From NCBI GenBank assembly GCA_036403155.1, contig DASWRM010000067.1:1-64000 (forward strand): a stretch of 64,000 nt of DNA. The letters are read 5' to 3'. The notes beneath the pieces were generated by a model. The model had not been told where the DNA came from, made no database searches, and saw only the letters and a list, made by a program, of their open reading frames with translations. Origin of the DNA: Gaiellales bacterium. GTDB lineage: Bacteria > Actinomycetota > Thermoleophilia > Gaiellales > JAICJC01. The position numbers and the translations under genes are program-made. Shown here one piece after another: positions 15,193 to 23,680 of this stretch; the first letter of the stretch is position 1, and each line of letters begins with the position of its first letter.

Positions 15193-17553
15193 CTACTGGG
15201 TGACGAAGATCACGGCGTCACCCGTGCAGTTGGTCATCGGATCGACCTTGACGACGTAGGTGTTCGTGCCCGAGACGGGGTTGAACGTCGTCATGGTGTC
15301 GCCGGCGTTGTGCGTGCCCCAGCTGGTGACCTGCACCCCGGCCTTCCAGAGCGAGATGGTCGCGCCGTTGCACGTGCTCGTCACGTCGTAGTTGACGGTC
15401 ACGGGCGAGGTGGTCGTGGTCGTGAAGCTGATCTGCATGTTCTGTCCAGGCACCGTGCTCGTCGCCGTGAACGTGCCGCCGTTCACCGTTGCCACTGTGC
15501 TCGCGTCTGCCGGCACGTCGTACGGCGTCACGCTGAACCCGCCGGTGTAGTTGCCGGCCGGGTCGAACGACAGGGTGTACGTGCCGGTGGACGGCAGCGT
15601 GACCGGCTCGCGGAACGTGTCGTGCGCGTTCAGCGTCCAGCTGGTGCCCACGGCCGACCCGGTCGGGCCGGTCAGCGTGACCGTCGACCCCGAGCCGATC
15701 GCAGAGCCGATGGTGACGTTCGTGAACCAGAGCGAGAGCTGGTGGGCCGCCGTGCCGGTGAACGTGACCTTCGCGTTCTGTCCGGGCGTGGCGACCGACA
15801 CGGCCGTCGTCGAGCCGAGCGTGACGCCGCTGTAGGTGGCGTCGGCGGGCACCGAGTAGATCGTCGTCGTGACCGATCCGGCGTTCTGCCCGGACGGGTC
15901 GAGCAGCAGCTTGTACGTCGCGCCGGCCGTGAGGCTGAGCGTGTCGATGTACTTGTCGCTGTTGCCGAACGTCCAGGAGGAACCGATCTGCGTCGACCCC
16001 TGGTAGAGCGACGCGGTCAGCCCGGAGATGCCCGTGCTGCCCGCGGTGATGTTGCTGAACTGGATGCTGTCCTTCGCCGCGGCCGTGAAGGTGATCTGCG
16101 CGTTCTGGCCGGGCACGGTCGTGACCGTGAGCGGCGTGCCAAGCGTCGCCGACTGCGTCGACGGGTTGGTGAAGGCGTAGGCCGTGACGTCGACCGAGCC
16201 CGTGGCCGTGCCCTGCGGGTCGACCTTGATCGTGTAGGTGCCCGAGGCGGTCAGCTGCACGGCATCGAAGAACTTGCCGGTCGTGCCGAACGTCGCGCTC
16301 CCGTTCGTGATCGTGGCGTTGGACGGATTCGTGATCGTGACCTTGGTGCTGCTGATGCCGTCGTTGGCGAACTTGACCGCCAGGTACTGGCCGGACGTCG
16401 CGCTGATGGTGTAGGACGCGTTCTGTCCGACGGTGGTCAGGGCCGCCGTCGTCGGTGTGCCCGAGGTGAGGGCGCCGGTCAGGTCGGCCGGCGACACGAA
16501 GGCATTCAGGGTGACCGTGCCGGTCGACTCCGCGGTCGGGTCCACGGTCACGGTGTACGTGCCGGTGGCCGGCAGCGTGGTCGGCTCCATGAGCGCGCCG
16601 GAGTTGGTCAGCGCGATCGTGGTCAGCACCGTGCTGTCGGGCTTCTTGATCTTGACCGTGGCGCCCGGCGTGATCGGGCCGGTGAGCGATGCGGCCGCCG
16701 AGAGCGTGATCTTCTGGCCGCTCGTGCCGGAGAATGTCAGGCTCGCGTTCTGACCGGGCGTCCCGAAGGTGAGCACCTGGTTGCCTGCACCGAGCGTGAG
16801 CGTGCCGGTCTGATCCGCGGGGACGACCCACAGCTTGTAGTCGGTCGAGCCGGTGGTGTACTTCGGCGGGTTCGCCGTGATGGTGTATGTCCCCGTCTCC
16901 GCGAGCGTGATCGGCTCGAAGAACATGCCGCCGGTGCCGACGGCCGTGGACGCGAGCACCGTCGCGGTACTCGGTGCCTTGATGGACACGGTGACGTTGC
17001 GCGCGCTCGTGGCGCCGGCGCCTGCGAGCAGCGAGATGCGCTGGCCGGCGGTGCCGCTGAACGTCATGGTGCCGTTCTGGCCTGGCGCGGCGTACGCCTG
17101 CGTCGTGGTGGTGCCGTCGGTCGCGATGGTGCCGGTGAGATCCGCCGGGACATCCCAGGCCGCCACCGTCCACTTGCCCTTCAGCGTGCTGGACGGCGTG
17201 ATGACGAACTTGTAGGTGCCGGTCTGCGTCAGGTTGACCGGGCCCATGAAGCCGCCCGCGACACCCCAGGTGCCGGACGTCTTCACGACCGAGCCGTCGG
17301 GCGCCTTGAGGGCGATCGTGTAGTTCGTCACCGAGGACGAGGAGATTCGGACGCTGACGCGGTGGCCGGTCGTGCCGGAGAAGCTGATGTTGGCCTTCTC
17401 ACCGGCAGACGTGGTGGTGGCCGTGATCGGCGTGCCGTCGAGCGTGATGGACGTGGAGGAGGCCGCCGCATTCCCTGCGGTCAGCATTGCCACGAACGCG
17501 ACGGCCAGCGCGATCCGTGACGTGATGCGGGGGACGTGCAGAGACGGGAACAT
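15193..17553 (-). CDS. Secreted protein of seven ~110-residue beta-rich repeats
   Basis: A 786-residue exported protein: signal peptide (hydrophobic ITSRIALAVAFVAMLTAG, cleavage near NAAAS), then seven consecutive divergent repeats up to the C-terminus. Each repeat has an opening PGQNAxxTFxGTAGQ-like strand, a central VTLTGPTG-like strand, a TGTYTxxxDP strand and a closing VPAD or equivalent. Composition is Thr/Ser/Gly/Ala-rich with almost no Cys; the last repeat has two Cys (TSTCNGATIS and MTNCTGDA) that could form a disulfide. No anchor, LPXTG or catalytic residues are visible. ATG 17553 follows a GAGGAT ribosome site. An extracellular structural or adhesive role is likely but inferred. Confidence 0.8.
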   Translation of the reverse strand: MFPSLHVPRITSRIALAVAFVAMLTAGNAAASSTSITLDGTPITATTTSAGEKANISFSGTTGHRVSVRISSSSVTNYTIALKAPDGSVVKTSGTWGVAGGFMGPVNLTQTGTYKFVITPSSTLKGKWTVAAWDVPADLTGTIATDGTTTTQAYAAPGQNGTMTFSGTAGQRISLLAGAGATSARNVTVSIKAPSTATVLASTAVGTGGMFFEPITLAETGTYTITANPPKYTTGSTDYKLWVVPADQTGTLTLGAGNQVLTFGTPGQNASLTFSGTSGQKITLSAAASLTGPITPGATVKIKKPDSTVLTTIALTNSGALMEPTTLPATGTYTVTVDPTAESTGTVTLNAFVSPADLTGALTSGTPTTAALTTVGQNASYTISATSGQYLAVKFANDGISSTKVTITNPSNATITNGSATFGTTGKFFDAVQLTASGTYTIKVDPQGTATGSVDVTAYAFTNPSTQSATLGTPLTVTTVPGQNAQITFTAAAKDSIQFSNITAGSTGISGLTASLYQGSTQIGSSWTFGNSDKYIDTLSLTAGATYKLLLDPSGQNAGSVTTTIYSVPADATYSGVTLGSTTAVSVATPGQNAKVTFTGTAAHQLSLWFTNVTIGSAIGSGSTVTLTGPTGSAVGTSWTLNAHDTFREPVTLPSTGTYTLSFDPAGNYTGGFSVTPYDVPADASTVATVNGGTFTATSTVPGQNMQISFTTTTTSPVTVNYDVTSTCNGATISLWKAGVQVTSWGTHNAGDTMTTFNPVSGTNTYVVKVDPMTNCTGDAVIFVTQ

Positions 17554-17778
17554 GAGGATCCTCTACGAGACGACAGGGATGAAAACCTGGCGCAGCCGGA
17601 CCGCCGCACCTCCTCGCATGGTCGGAGCACACAGCGTGCGGAGCGACCCCCGTATAGGTGATTCGCGGTTCATGTGTTGCGCGCCGGGCTTCTGGGGAGC
17701 GGTTGTCCGCCCGGCCGTTTCGGCCCCGTGGCGAAGCGGGCGGACGAGACCTGCTCTGGTATCCTTCCCGGCGCCCGT

Positions 17779-17849
17779 TGCGGGGTCGTCTAATGGTAGG
17801 ACGCCTGACTCTGGATCAGGTAGTCGGGGTTCGAGTCCCTGCCCCGCAG
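17779..17849 (+). tRNA. tRNA-Gln (anticodon CTG)
   Basis: Acceptor stem TGCGGGG (17779-17785) pairs with CCCCGCA (17842-17848), discriminator G. The anticodon stem CCTGA/TCAGG encloses loop CTCTGGA, giving CTG for CAG codons; the T arm contains GGTTCGAGTCC. CCA is not encoded. It stands alone between the repeat-protein promoter region and a gene-poor stretch. Confidence 0.95.
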
Positions 17850-18400
17850 CCTCACGAAACACCTGCTGACCGCACTGTTTCGCCTCAATCCGCAGCGCCG
17901 CTCGTCTCGGGCTCGGCGGGTGAGCGGACGGGCTGCAATTTCGGCCCAGGCCGTCGCGGCAGTCGCCGAACGTCGCGGTTGCAGATGCCGGCCTCCCGGT
18001 GCGCTGACGCGTGCGGGTACTATCGGTGTGCATGGGGACTCGCCTCCCTGTGCCGGGCCGGGGCAGTTACCGCTGCGCCCGGCCGCTTTGCATCTGTCCC
18101 CCGCCATCGTCGATCGTCAGCCACCGCGGCTCGACGGGATGGACCTGCCGCTCGGCCGGCGCGGCCAGTGCAAAACGGCGGCGAGGCGCGAGATCGGATC
18201 GACAAGGATCAACCTTCTCGGTCATGAGGGTACTCCGTTGTCTTTCCAGACAACGAACGCCGAGCCGCGTGGCGGACGCGGTCGTCGCGCGGACGGGTAG
18301 TGGATTCGGCAGCGACGGTGGATGTATGAGATAGTGGCAACTTCCACGTGAGATGCGTGTGAGGGGCGCGTTTTCCACACCCATAGAAGGGGGCATCCTG
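17850..18400. other. Gene-poor stretch with one inverted repeat
   Basis: No convincing gene in 550 nt. A minus-strand frame of 52 codons (ATG 18225 to 18067) has mediocre third-position bias and no family resemblance. An inverted repeat CGTTGTC-TTTCCA-GACAACG at 18236-18255 stands just upstream of that ATG. The segment just before the secreted protein gene (from about 18300) is relatively A/T-rich and probably holds its promoter. I see no RNA gene or mobile-element ends. Confidence 0.4.
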
Positions 18401-19141
18401 ATGCCACGAAAGCTTCGCGCGTTCTTCGCGGGGTGGGCGATACTCCTGTGCGCCGCCATTGCGGCAGCACCGGCGAACGCAGCAACACCCGGTAACTACA
18501 CGTACACCGTGCAAGGCGGAGCGACATTCCCGCTGCTTACGACCGGTCTGATCATTCCCTTTGCTGGGCAGACGGATGACACGACCGTGCTGATGACCAC
18601 CTCCTCGACGAGGCCGTTCAGGCTACCGTTCGCGCTGCACGTATACGGGCACAACTACAGCAGCGTTCGGGTTTCCTCTAACGGAAACCTTCAGTTCGGC
18701 GGCGCCAACAGCGCTGCATTTACGAACAATGCGCTGCCAGACTCCCAGTTCTCCACGGGCGGAGCAAACGCCACACTGTTCCCGTTCTGGGATGATCTGT
18801 ATTTCGTACCGTCAGACACGGGACACTTCTTCAACGAAGGGATCTTCACGAAGACGTCGGGTGTTGCGCCCAACAGGACGTTCGTGATCTCCTGGCAGGG
18901 CCACGCGTTCAACAGCGAGTCGTACTTCGTGCTCGTCCAGGCCGTGTTCAAGGAGAGTAGTCAGACGATCAGGTACCGCTACGGGTCACGCGACAATCAG
19001 ACCTCGGGAGCGCCATCAGAGACGATCGGCGCGCAGTTCATCAGCCCGACGATTGCGAGCGACTTCCTGCAGATCGCGTTCAATCCGGCGCCTCCCGGCG
19101 CGGTTGCACCCGGCACGCAGTTCATCCTGACTCACCACTAG
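18401..19141 (+). CDS. Secreted beta-rich protein with a 'PFWDDL' domain
   Basis: A 246-residue exported protein: signal peptide about 1-30 (FFAGWAILLCAAIAAAPANA), then one domain with VRVSSNGNLQFGGAN, NATLFPFWDDLYFVP and APNRTFVISWQGHAFNSES, followed by QTIRYRYGS. This pattern (SNG.L.F, PFWDDL, APNRTFV(I/V)EW) recurs in bacterial surface proteins and is distantly nidogen-like. ATG 18401 has AGAAGGGGG upstream. Codons use clearly more A/T at third positions than neighbouring genes, suggesting recent acquisition. A strong hairpin follows the stop. Function unknown; probably extracellular binding. Confidence 0.7.
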   Translation: MPRKLRAFFAGWAILLCAAIAAAPANAATPGNYTYTVQGGATFPLLTTGLIIPFAGQTDDTTVLMTTSSTRPFRLPFALHVYGHNYSSVRVSSNGNLQFGGANSAAFTNNALPDSQFSTGGANATLFPFWDDLYFVPSDTGHFFNEGIFTKTSGVAPNRTFVISWQGHAFNSESYFVLVQAVFKESSQTIRYRYGSRDNQTSGAPSETIGAQFISPTIASDFLQIAFNPAPPGAVAPGTQFILTHH

Positions 19142-19148
19142 CAGCATG

Positions 19149-19189
19149 GCGCTCGCACCCCGCACCCGAACGGTGCGGGGTGCGAGCGC
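19149..19189. terminator. Perfect 18-bp hairpin
   Basis: Arms 19149-19166 and 19172-19189 are exact complements (right arm GGTGCGGGGTGCGAGCGC) around loop CGAAC, starting 8 nt after the secreted-protein stop. No U-tract. It can act for both strands and also lies just past the decayed cyclase sequence on the other strand. Confidence 0.75.
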
Positions 19190-19194
19190 TCTCG

Positions 19195-19400
19195 CGCACT
19201 GCCACTCGGGATGTCTTTGAGGACATGCGTGCCGCGGTCGTCGAACGTGAGGAAGGAGCCGTCCACGAGATCCCCGAACGGCGCTCGACACCAGCACCTC
19301 TCCGGGCTGTGCCATGGCAGCGATGCCTGCGCCGAGGAGACGGCAATACCACGCGTTCCGCCTTCGCGCGGCGGTGCATCCGGCCCGGCCGGCATCCCAT
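19195..19400 (-). pseudogene. Remnant of a class III adenylate/guanylate cyclase
   Basis: On the minus strand two frames together spell the C-terminal end of a class III nucleotidyl cyclase: GIAAMAQPGEVLVSSAV in one, then DLVDGSFLTFDDRGTHVLKD in another, which corresponds to the family ending 'ARIAALAQPGEVLVS.TVKDLV.GSG..FEDRG.H.LKGVP'. One frameshift falls in a CCCC run at 19272-19275 (one base too many), and a second near GIAV at about 19345. No upstream catalytic region is left, so this is a truncated, decayed copy. The neighbouring phosphoesterase gene starts beyond it in the opposite direction. Confidence 0.7.
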
Positions 19401-19502
19401 GGCCGGCTTGACGAGTTCAAGGCGATCGAGTACGTTGGTCGGCCGCGGCCCCGCGGGCTGTTGCTCACATCGCGTGGTGCGCCGCGCAGAAAGGACGCCG
19501 CT

Positions 19503-20477
19503 TTGCGCCGTCTCATCCTGGTCGCCACGGCGACCGCGCTGATGCTCATGGCCGGATCCGCGGGAACGTCAGCCGCGACCGCGACCACACCCGCGCTCGC
19601 CTCGTCACACGTCTACCTGATCATCGGTGAGAACACGGAGTACACCCAGGTCAGCAAGATCGATGCGCCCTACATCCTCGGAAACCTGAAGCCCCGTTCT
19701 GCCTGGCTTACCAACTACTTCGCCCTGACGCACTTCTCCGAAGCCAACTACGTCGGCATGATGTCGGGCCAGTACACGCACTGCCAGCAGTTCGACTACT
19801 CGGCCGCCGACTGTCACCAGGACGTCGGAAACTTGTTCAGCCAGCTGGATGGCCGGCATGTGACATGGCAGAGCTGGATGGAGTCCATGCCGGAACCGTG
19901 CGGCCTGACCAGCTCCGGCGCAGCGAAGACGCTGAACCACTACGGCGCCAAGCACAACCCCGCGATCTTCTTCGACAACATCGAAGGTTCCGGCGGTGTG
20001 TGGGGCGCGCCCGGCGATGAGTGCATCGCGAACGACCTGCCAACGGGCGGAACCGGCCCCAACGACATGAGCGTGTTCAACACGGCCGTGCGGAACCACG
20101 ATACGGCGCAGTTCAACCTCGTCGTCCCCAACGAGTGCGAGGACGGGCACGACAACTGCCAGCCAAAGAAGAACCGCCTCACCCAGTTCGACACCTTCCT
20201 GAGCCGGGAGGTGCCGATCATCCAGGGCGCCGACCCCAACGCCCTCATCATCGTGACGTTCGACGAGGGCACCTCCAACAAGGGGCCGGCCAGCTCGAAG
20301 CAGTTCACCGGTGGCGGCAACGTCGTATTCCTGGCGCTCGGCCCGCTGGTGCACCCTGGCGTCTACCAGTCGACGTCCAACCACTTCGGGCTGCTTGCGA
20401 CGCTCGAGGACGGCTACGGCGCTCCGCGGCTCGCCGGCGCCTCGTCGACGGACGCTATCGGCGGCATCTGGAAGTAA
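19503..20477 (+). CDS. Secreted phosphoesterase/acid phosphatase family protein
   Basis: A 324-residue exported member of the phosphoesterase family that includes phospholipase C and AcpA-type acid phosphatases. Signal peptide: RRLILVATATALMLMAGSAG. The metal-site region begins VYLIIGENTEYTQV (family E-N near the start), then TNYFALTHFSEANYVGMMSG. The C-terminal metal ligands appear in LIIVTFDEGTSNKG and the HPGVY...SNHFGLLATLED end. The start is assigned to TTG 19503 because AGAAAGGA lies 7-9 nt upstream and the signal peptide begins there; the open frame extends upstream into the cyclase remnant without coding character. Substrate unknown. Confidence 0.8.
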   Translation: MRRLILVATATALMLMAGSAGTSAATATTPALASSHVYLIIGENTEYTQVSKIDAPYILGNLKPRSAWLTNYFALTHFSEANYVGMMSGQYTHCQQFDYSAADCHQDVGNLFSQLDGRHVTWQSWMESMPEPCGLTSSGAAKTLNHYGAKHNPAIFFDNIEGSGGVWGAPGDECIANDLPTGGTGPNDMSVFNTAVRNHDTAQFNLVVPNECEDGHDNCQPKKNRLTQFDTFLSREVPIIQGADPNALIIVTFDEGTSNKGPASSKQFTGGGNVVFLALGPLVHPGVYQSTSNHFGLLATLEDGYGAPRLAGASSTDAIGGIWK

Positions 20478-20490
20478 CGCCGCCGCATTC

Positions 20491-20529
20491 ACGTTTCCCT
20501 CCGGCGGCATGCCCGCCGGAGGGAAACGT
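20491..20529. terminator. 17-bp hairpin after the phosphoesterase gene
   Basis: Arms 20491-20507 (ACGTTTCCCTCCGGCGG) and 20513-20529 are exact complements with loop CATGC, beginning 14 nt after the stop codon. No U-tract. Confidence 0.75.
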
Positions 20530-20599
20530 TGCGCCGGTGGGTGCGAAGGCGTATCGTCGGCGGCCGCGGTCAAGAAGTGGCCACCGAGGGGGGCATGCG

Positions 20600-21376
20600 G
20601 TGACGGTCATCACCGAGCAGGATCTCAGGCACGAGCTGGACCGGCTGCGGCCGTTTCATCACAGCATCGAGCTGCCGTACGGGCTCAACACCTTCGATGC
20701 AGCGACGTCGCGCCGCCCTGTCGAAGGCGTTCGCGTCGACAGCTTCGTTCGTCATGCCTACCCAGCGCTGCTCGACCGCTACGGCGGTACGCTCGCCGGC
20801 AAACGCGTGCTGGACGTCGGCTGCAATTGCGGCGGCTTCTCGTTCGAGGCGGCCAAGGCGGGTGCCGAGGCCGTGATGGGGATCGACCTGGCCGACCGGT
20901 ACATCGAGCAGGCGAACCTGATCCGTCGCGTCCTCGGCCTCGACCAGACCGAGTTCCGTGTCATGGCGATCGAGGATGTCACCCCCGAGACGGTGGGACG
21001 GTTCGACGTGGTGCTGTGCCTGGGCGTCCTGTACCACCTGGAAAGCCCGGTGGCGGCGATGCGGTCGCTGAGTGGTGTCTGCGACGACGTCATGCTTGTG
21101 GATACGAACATCACCGCCAGTCGCTGGCTGAAGAAGCCGTTCTGGCGGACGAACGTGCCCGTGCCCGGCCGTGAGGACGGCACCACGGGCGCGTGGCGGT
21201 CGGACCGCCGCGTATTCCAGTGCACGCCGAATGCGCCGGCGGTCGAACAGCTTCTCGACTTCGTCGGGTTCCCGGATGTGATCCAGCTCCCGAACCGGGA
21301 ACCTTCCCTGGATCGGCGGTACAAGAAGGGACGCCGAGCAACGTTCCTGGCGACCGCCGGCGCGGTGGCTGGCTGA
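20600..21376 (+). CDS. SAM-dependent methyltransferase (CmoB/DUF1698-like)
   Basis: A 258-residue class I methyltransferase. An N-terminal helix region (HSIELPYGLNTFDA) resembles the substrate-recognition lead of mo5U34/CmoB-like enzymes. Motif I is GKRVLDVGCNCGGFSFEAAK, the acidic residue of motif II is in MGIDLADRYIEQAN, and motif IV/V is FDVVLCLGVLYHLESPVAAM. GTG 20600 has GAGGGGGGC upstream; an ATG five bases earlier is closed by a stop. It is flanked by a terminator on the left, so it is monocistronic. The substrate could be a tRNA, sugar or small molecule. Confidence 0.8.
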   Translation: MTVITEQDLRHELDRLRPFHHSIELPYGLNTFDAATSRRPVEGVRVDSFVRHAYPALLDRYGGTLAGKRVLDVGCNCGGFSFEAAKAGAEAVMGIDLADRYIEQANLIRRVLGLDQTEFRVMAIEDVTPETVGRFDVVLCLGVLYHLESPVAAMRSLSGVCDDVMLVDTNITASRWLKKPFWRTNVPVPGREDGTTGAWRSDRRVFQCTPNAPAVEQLLDFVGFPDVIQLPNREPSLDRRYKKGRRATFLATAGAVAG

Positions 21377-21502
21377 CTGCTCGCTGTTTCCAACGCGCCG
21401 GCGCTCAGGCGACGTTGCGTGTATTGACACCGGTCGCGTTCGCTCGCCGATCGCTTAACCAGAACGGCGCACGAGCGCAACCTGCACGCAACGTCTCCTC
21501 GC

Positions 21503-21508
21503 TACGCT
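21503..21508 (+). promoter_or_regulatory. -10 hexamer TACGCT
   Basis: Six nt before ATG 21515 of the 51-residue membrane protein. Confidence 0.55.
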
Positions 21509-21514
21509 GGGGGC

Positions 21515-21670
21515 ATGATCGCACTACTTTCAACGACGCTCGCCGCAGTGGCCGCATTCGCGCTGGGCAGACTGAACGATCCCGTCGGCCGTGAGCTCGA
21601 CGACGTTCGTTCGCAGGTCGAGCTGCGAAGCGTGATGACGCCGCTGTTCGGCGGCTCGTCCGACCGCTAG
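21515..21670 (+). CDS. Small single-span membrane protein
   Basis: A 51-residue protein: N-terminal hydrophobic helix (MIALLSTTLAAVAAFALG) followed by a charged tail with DPVGRELDDVRSQVELRSVM. ATG 21515 lies 6 nt after a TACGCT hexamer with no ribosome site, which matches the leaderless pattern seen elsewhere in the window and supports the gene being real. No family recognised. It converges on the SDR gene. Confidence 0.6.
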   Translation: MIALLSTTLAAVAAFALGRLNDPVGRELDDVRSQVELRSVMTPLFGGSSDR

Positions 21671-21682
21671 CTCGACGCTCCC

Positions 21683-22570
21683 TCAGGGGTGCGGCATGCC
21701 GCCGTGCACGCCGATCACCGTACCAATGGTGTAGCTCGACTCCGGCGAGGCGAGGTACACGTACGCCGGCGCCAGCTCGACCGGCTGCGCCGCGCGCCCG
21801 ATGGGCGCACTGCTGCCGAACTTCTCGACGTGCTCCGGCGGCATCGACATCGGGATCAGCGGCGTCCACACCGGCCCCGGCGCGACGGCGTTCACGCGGA
21901 TGCCCTTCGGCGCCAGCTCCTGGGCGAGTCCCTTCGTGAACGTGACGATCGCGCCCTTCGTGGTCGCGTAGTGCAGCAACGCGGGCTTTGGCTGGTACGC
22001 CTCGACCGACGCCGTGTTGATGATCGCGCCCCCCTCCGTCATGTGAGGGATGGCGGCCTTGCACAGCCAGAACATCGCCAGGATGTTCGTTCGGAAGACC
22101 CGCTCGATCTCGTCGGACGGGAGGTCGAGGATGCCCTCGCGCTCCATCTGGTGGGCGGCGTTGTTCACCAGCACGTCGAGCCGGCCGAACTCATCCATCG
22201 CCCGGCGCACCAGGCTCTGGCAGTGCTGCTCGTCGCCGATGTCGCCCTCTATGGCAACGCAGCGCCGGCCCGACGACTCGACCGCCTCGACCGTCTCCCT
22301 CGCGTCCGACTCCTCCTCGAGGTAGGCGATCAGGACGTCCGCGCCCTCGCGCGCGAACGCGATCGCGACCGCGCGGCCGATGCCGCTGTCGCCGCCGGTG
22401 ATGATGGCCGCTCGGCCCTCGAGGCGGCCGGTTCCGCGGTACGACTCTCGCCCGTAATCGGGTCGCGGCTGCATCGCCGACTCGGTGCCCGGCGGGTTCT
22501 GGCGCTGCTGGGGGAACGGCGGCTCCGGCTGGTTTCCGAGCCCCTCGCCCTGGCTCTGCTGGTCGCTCAT
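21683..22570 (-). CDS. SDR oxidoreductase with extended N-terminus (YhdF/YghA type)
   Basis: A 295-residue classical short-chain dehydrogenase. A 45-residue Gln/Pro-rich lead (PEPPFPQQRQNPPGTE) precedes GRAAIITGGDSGIGRAVAIA, the cofactor motif; NNAA and the catalytic YATTKGA follow, with NAVAPGPVWTPLIP after. This architecture is that of the general-stress SDRs related to YghA/YhdF. The C-terminus ends in IGVHGGMPHP. ATG 22570 is preceded by GAGGA. Likely an NAD(P)-dependent aldehyde/alcohol oxidoreductase; substrate unknown. Confidence 0.85.
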   Translation of the reverse strand: MSDQQSQGEGLGNQPEPPFPQQRQNPPGTESAMQPRPDYGRESYRGTGRLEGRAAIITGGDSGIGRAVAIAFAREGADVLIAYLEEESDARETVEAVESSGRRCVAIEGDIGDEQHCQSLVRRAMDEFGRLDVLVNNAAHQMEREGILDLPSDEIERVFRTNILAMFWLCKAAIPHMTEGGAIINTASVEAYQPKPALLHYATTKGAIVTFTKGLAQELAPKGIRVNAVAPGPVWTPLIPMSMPPEHVEKFGSSAPIGRAAQPVELAPAYVYLASPESSYTIGTVIGVHGGMPHP

Positions 22571-22743
22571 CCGGCGTCCTCGCTGATCGGGTGGCGGGGC
22601 GCGTACCCGCCGCCAATCGAGCACAAACGTCGAGCGCTAGGATGCACACGACCGGAATGTGCTTCGCGACGTGCAGCGAGGCGCGCGTACCCCCTTCCGG
22701 TCAGCCCGCCGGTTCTAGTAGACAGAACCGGCGGCCCACTCCT

Positions 22744-23649
22744 TCACAGCCGGAAGCTCGGCAGCAGCCGCTTCTCGGTGTCGCCCTCGAGCGCGGCCGC
22801 GACCTCGATGTGGTCTTCGAGGCCCGAGCCGCGGAGCTTCGACCGCAGGAGGTTGTCCACCTGGAACAACCCCGCGGAGTTGTTCATCTCGATCTCCACC
22901 AGCACCTTGCCGTCGCGTCCTCCGCGGATGGCCACCTCTTCGATCGCCGCCGCCGACAGCGAGTGGATCGACACGCGGCCGGTCTCGAACGGGATCCGCG
23001 ACCTGCCCTTGGCCATATCGAGCGCGTCGGCGACCCGGACGATGCCGGCCTCGAGCGACAGCGGCCGGCCGTCGGAGCGGTGGCTGATGATGGTCTGGAG
23101 CACCTCCGCCACCACGATGGTGCGCTCGGGCTCCTCGTACAGCCCCTCGAGCAGGGCGGGCAGCCGGTCGGCCGCGAGGAAGAGGCTCATCTCCTCGTGG
23201 CCGTTGCGATGGATCGCCATGCCCAGACAGTGGGTCAGGCAGCCCAGCGCGACGACCACCTCGGCGTCCTCCTGCCGCATGCTGTAGTCGGTCACCATTC
23301 CGGGCTCCACCCCCGCGCGCTTCAGCTCGCGCAGCAGCTTCAGGCCGATGTTCGTCACGATCTGGATGTGCACCCACGAGTGGTCGTTGATCTGCATCCG
23401 GGCGACGGCGTTGACGTTCGCCGCGTGCCACAGCGCCTTGATCGAGTCGTTCCGGTTGACGCGGTCGACGACGTCGCGGAGGGTGCGGTTCCCGCGCGCG
23501 GGAACGTTGATCCGCATGTCGCGGACTGCCTCGGCGGGCGTCATCCGCGCGCCGCGCTCGGCGCGCACGCTCACCGGCGTGCCGGGCGCGGCCTCGGCGC
23601 CGGCGGGCATCTCGTCCGGATCGTTCGTCGGCTGGTCGTCCGCGCTCAT
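22744..23649 (-). CDS. HD-domain phosphohydrolase-like protein
   Basis: A 301-residue soluble protein. After a disordered acidic N-terminus (to about residue 45) comes an HD-superfamily helical domain: NDHSWVHIQIVTNIGLKLL, LGCLTHCLGMAIHRNGHEE, TIISHRSDGRPLSLEAGIVR and VADALDMAKGRSRIPFE. The His/Asp pairs fit metal-binding residues of HD hydrolases, although the first 'HD' doublet is atypical. A roughly 80-residue C-terminal alpha/beta region follows. A TAGGCT hexamer lies 9 nt before ATG 23649. Substrate, possibly a nucleotide, is unknown. Confidence 0.75.
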   Translation of the reverse strand: MSADDQPTNDPDEMPAGAEAAPGTPVSVRAERGARMTPAEAVRDMRINVPARGNRTLRDVVDRVNRNDSIKALWHAANVNAVARMQINDHSWVHIQIVTNIGLKLLRELKRAGVEPGMVTDYSMRQEDAEVVVALGCLTHCLGMAIHRNGHEEMSLFLAADRLPALLEGLYEEPERTIVVAEVLQTIISHRSDGRPLSLEAGIVRVADALDMAKGRSRIPFETGRVSIHSLSAAAIEEVAIRGGRDGKVLVEIEMNNSAGLFQVDNLLRSKLRGSGLEDHIEVAAALEGDTEKRLLPSFRL

Positions 23650-23680
23650 CTCACGCGCAGCCTATCGCCGGTGCCGCGGT

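Noticed and set aside
14887-17520. Very long plus-strand open frame (877 codons)
   Set aside because: It is the mirror of the Thr/Ala/Gly-rich repeat protein on the other strand; its product is an Arg/Gly/Asp mixture with no domain, signal or conserved motif.
15193-17553. Periodic ~320-bp repeats as a possible CRISPR or satellite array
   Set aside because: The repeats are degenerate at DNA level but conserved as protein, in frame across the whole gene, with a signal peptide at the start.
18067-18225. 52-codon minus-strand frame with an inverted repeat upstream
   Set aside because: Third-position bias is weak and no family resemblance is seen; recorded only as part of the gene-poor stretch.
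17850-18400. Genomic island attachment at tRNA-Gln
   Set aside because: No integrase and no visible repeat of the tRNA 3' end within the window; base composition alone is not enough.
21424-21429. TTGACA as a -35 for the 51-residue protein gene
   Set aside because: No -10 at 16-18 nt; the TACGCT next to the ATG explains initiation better.
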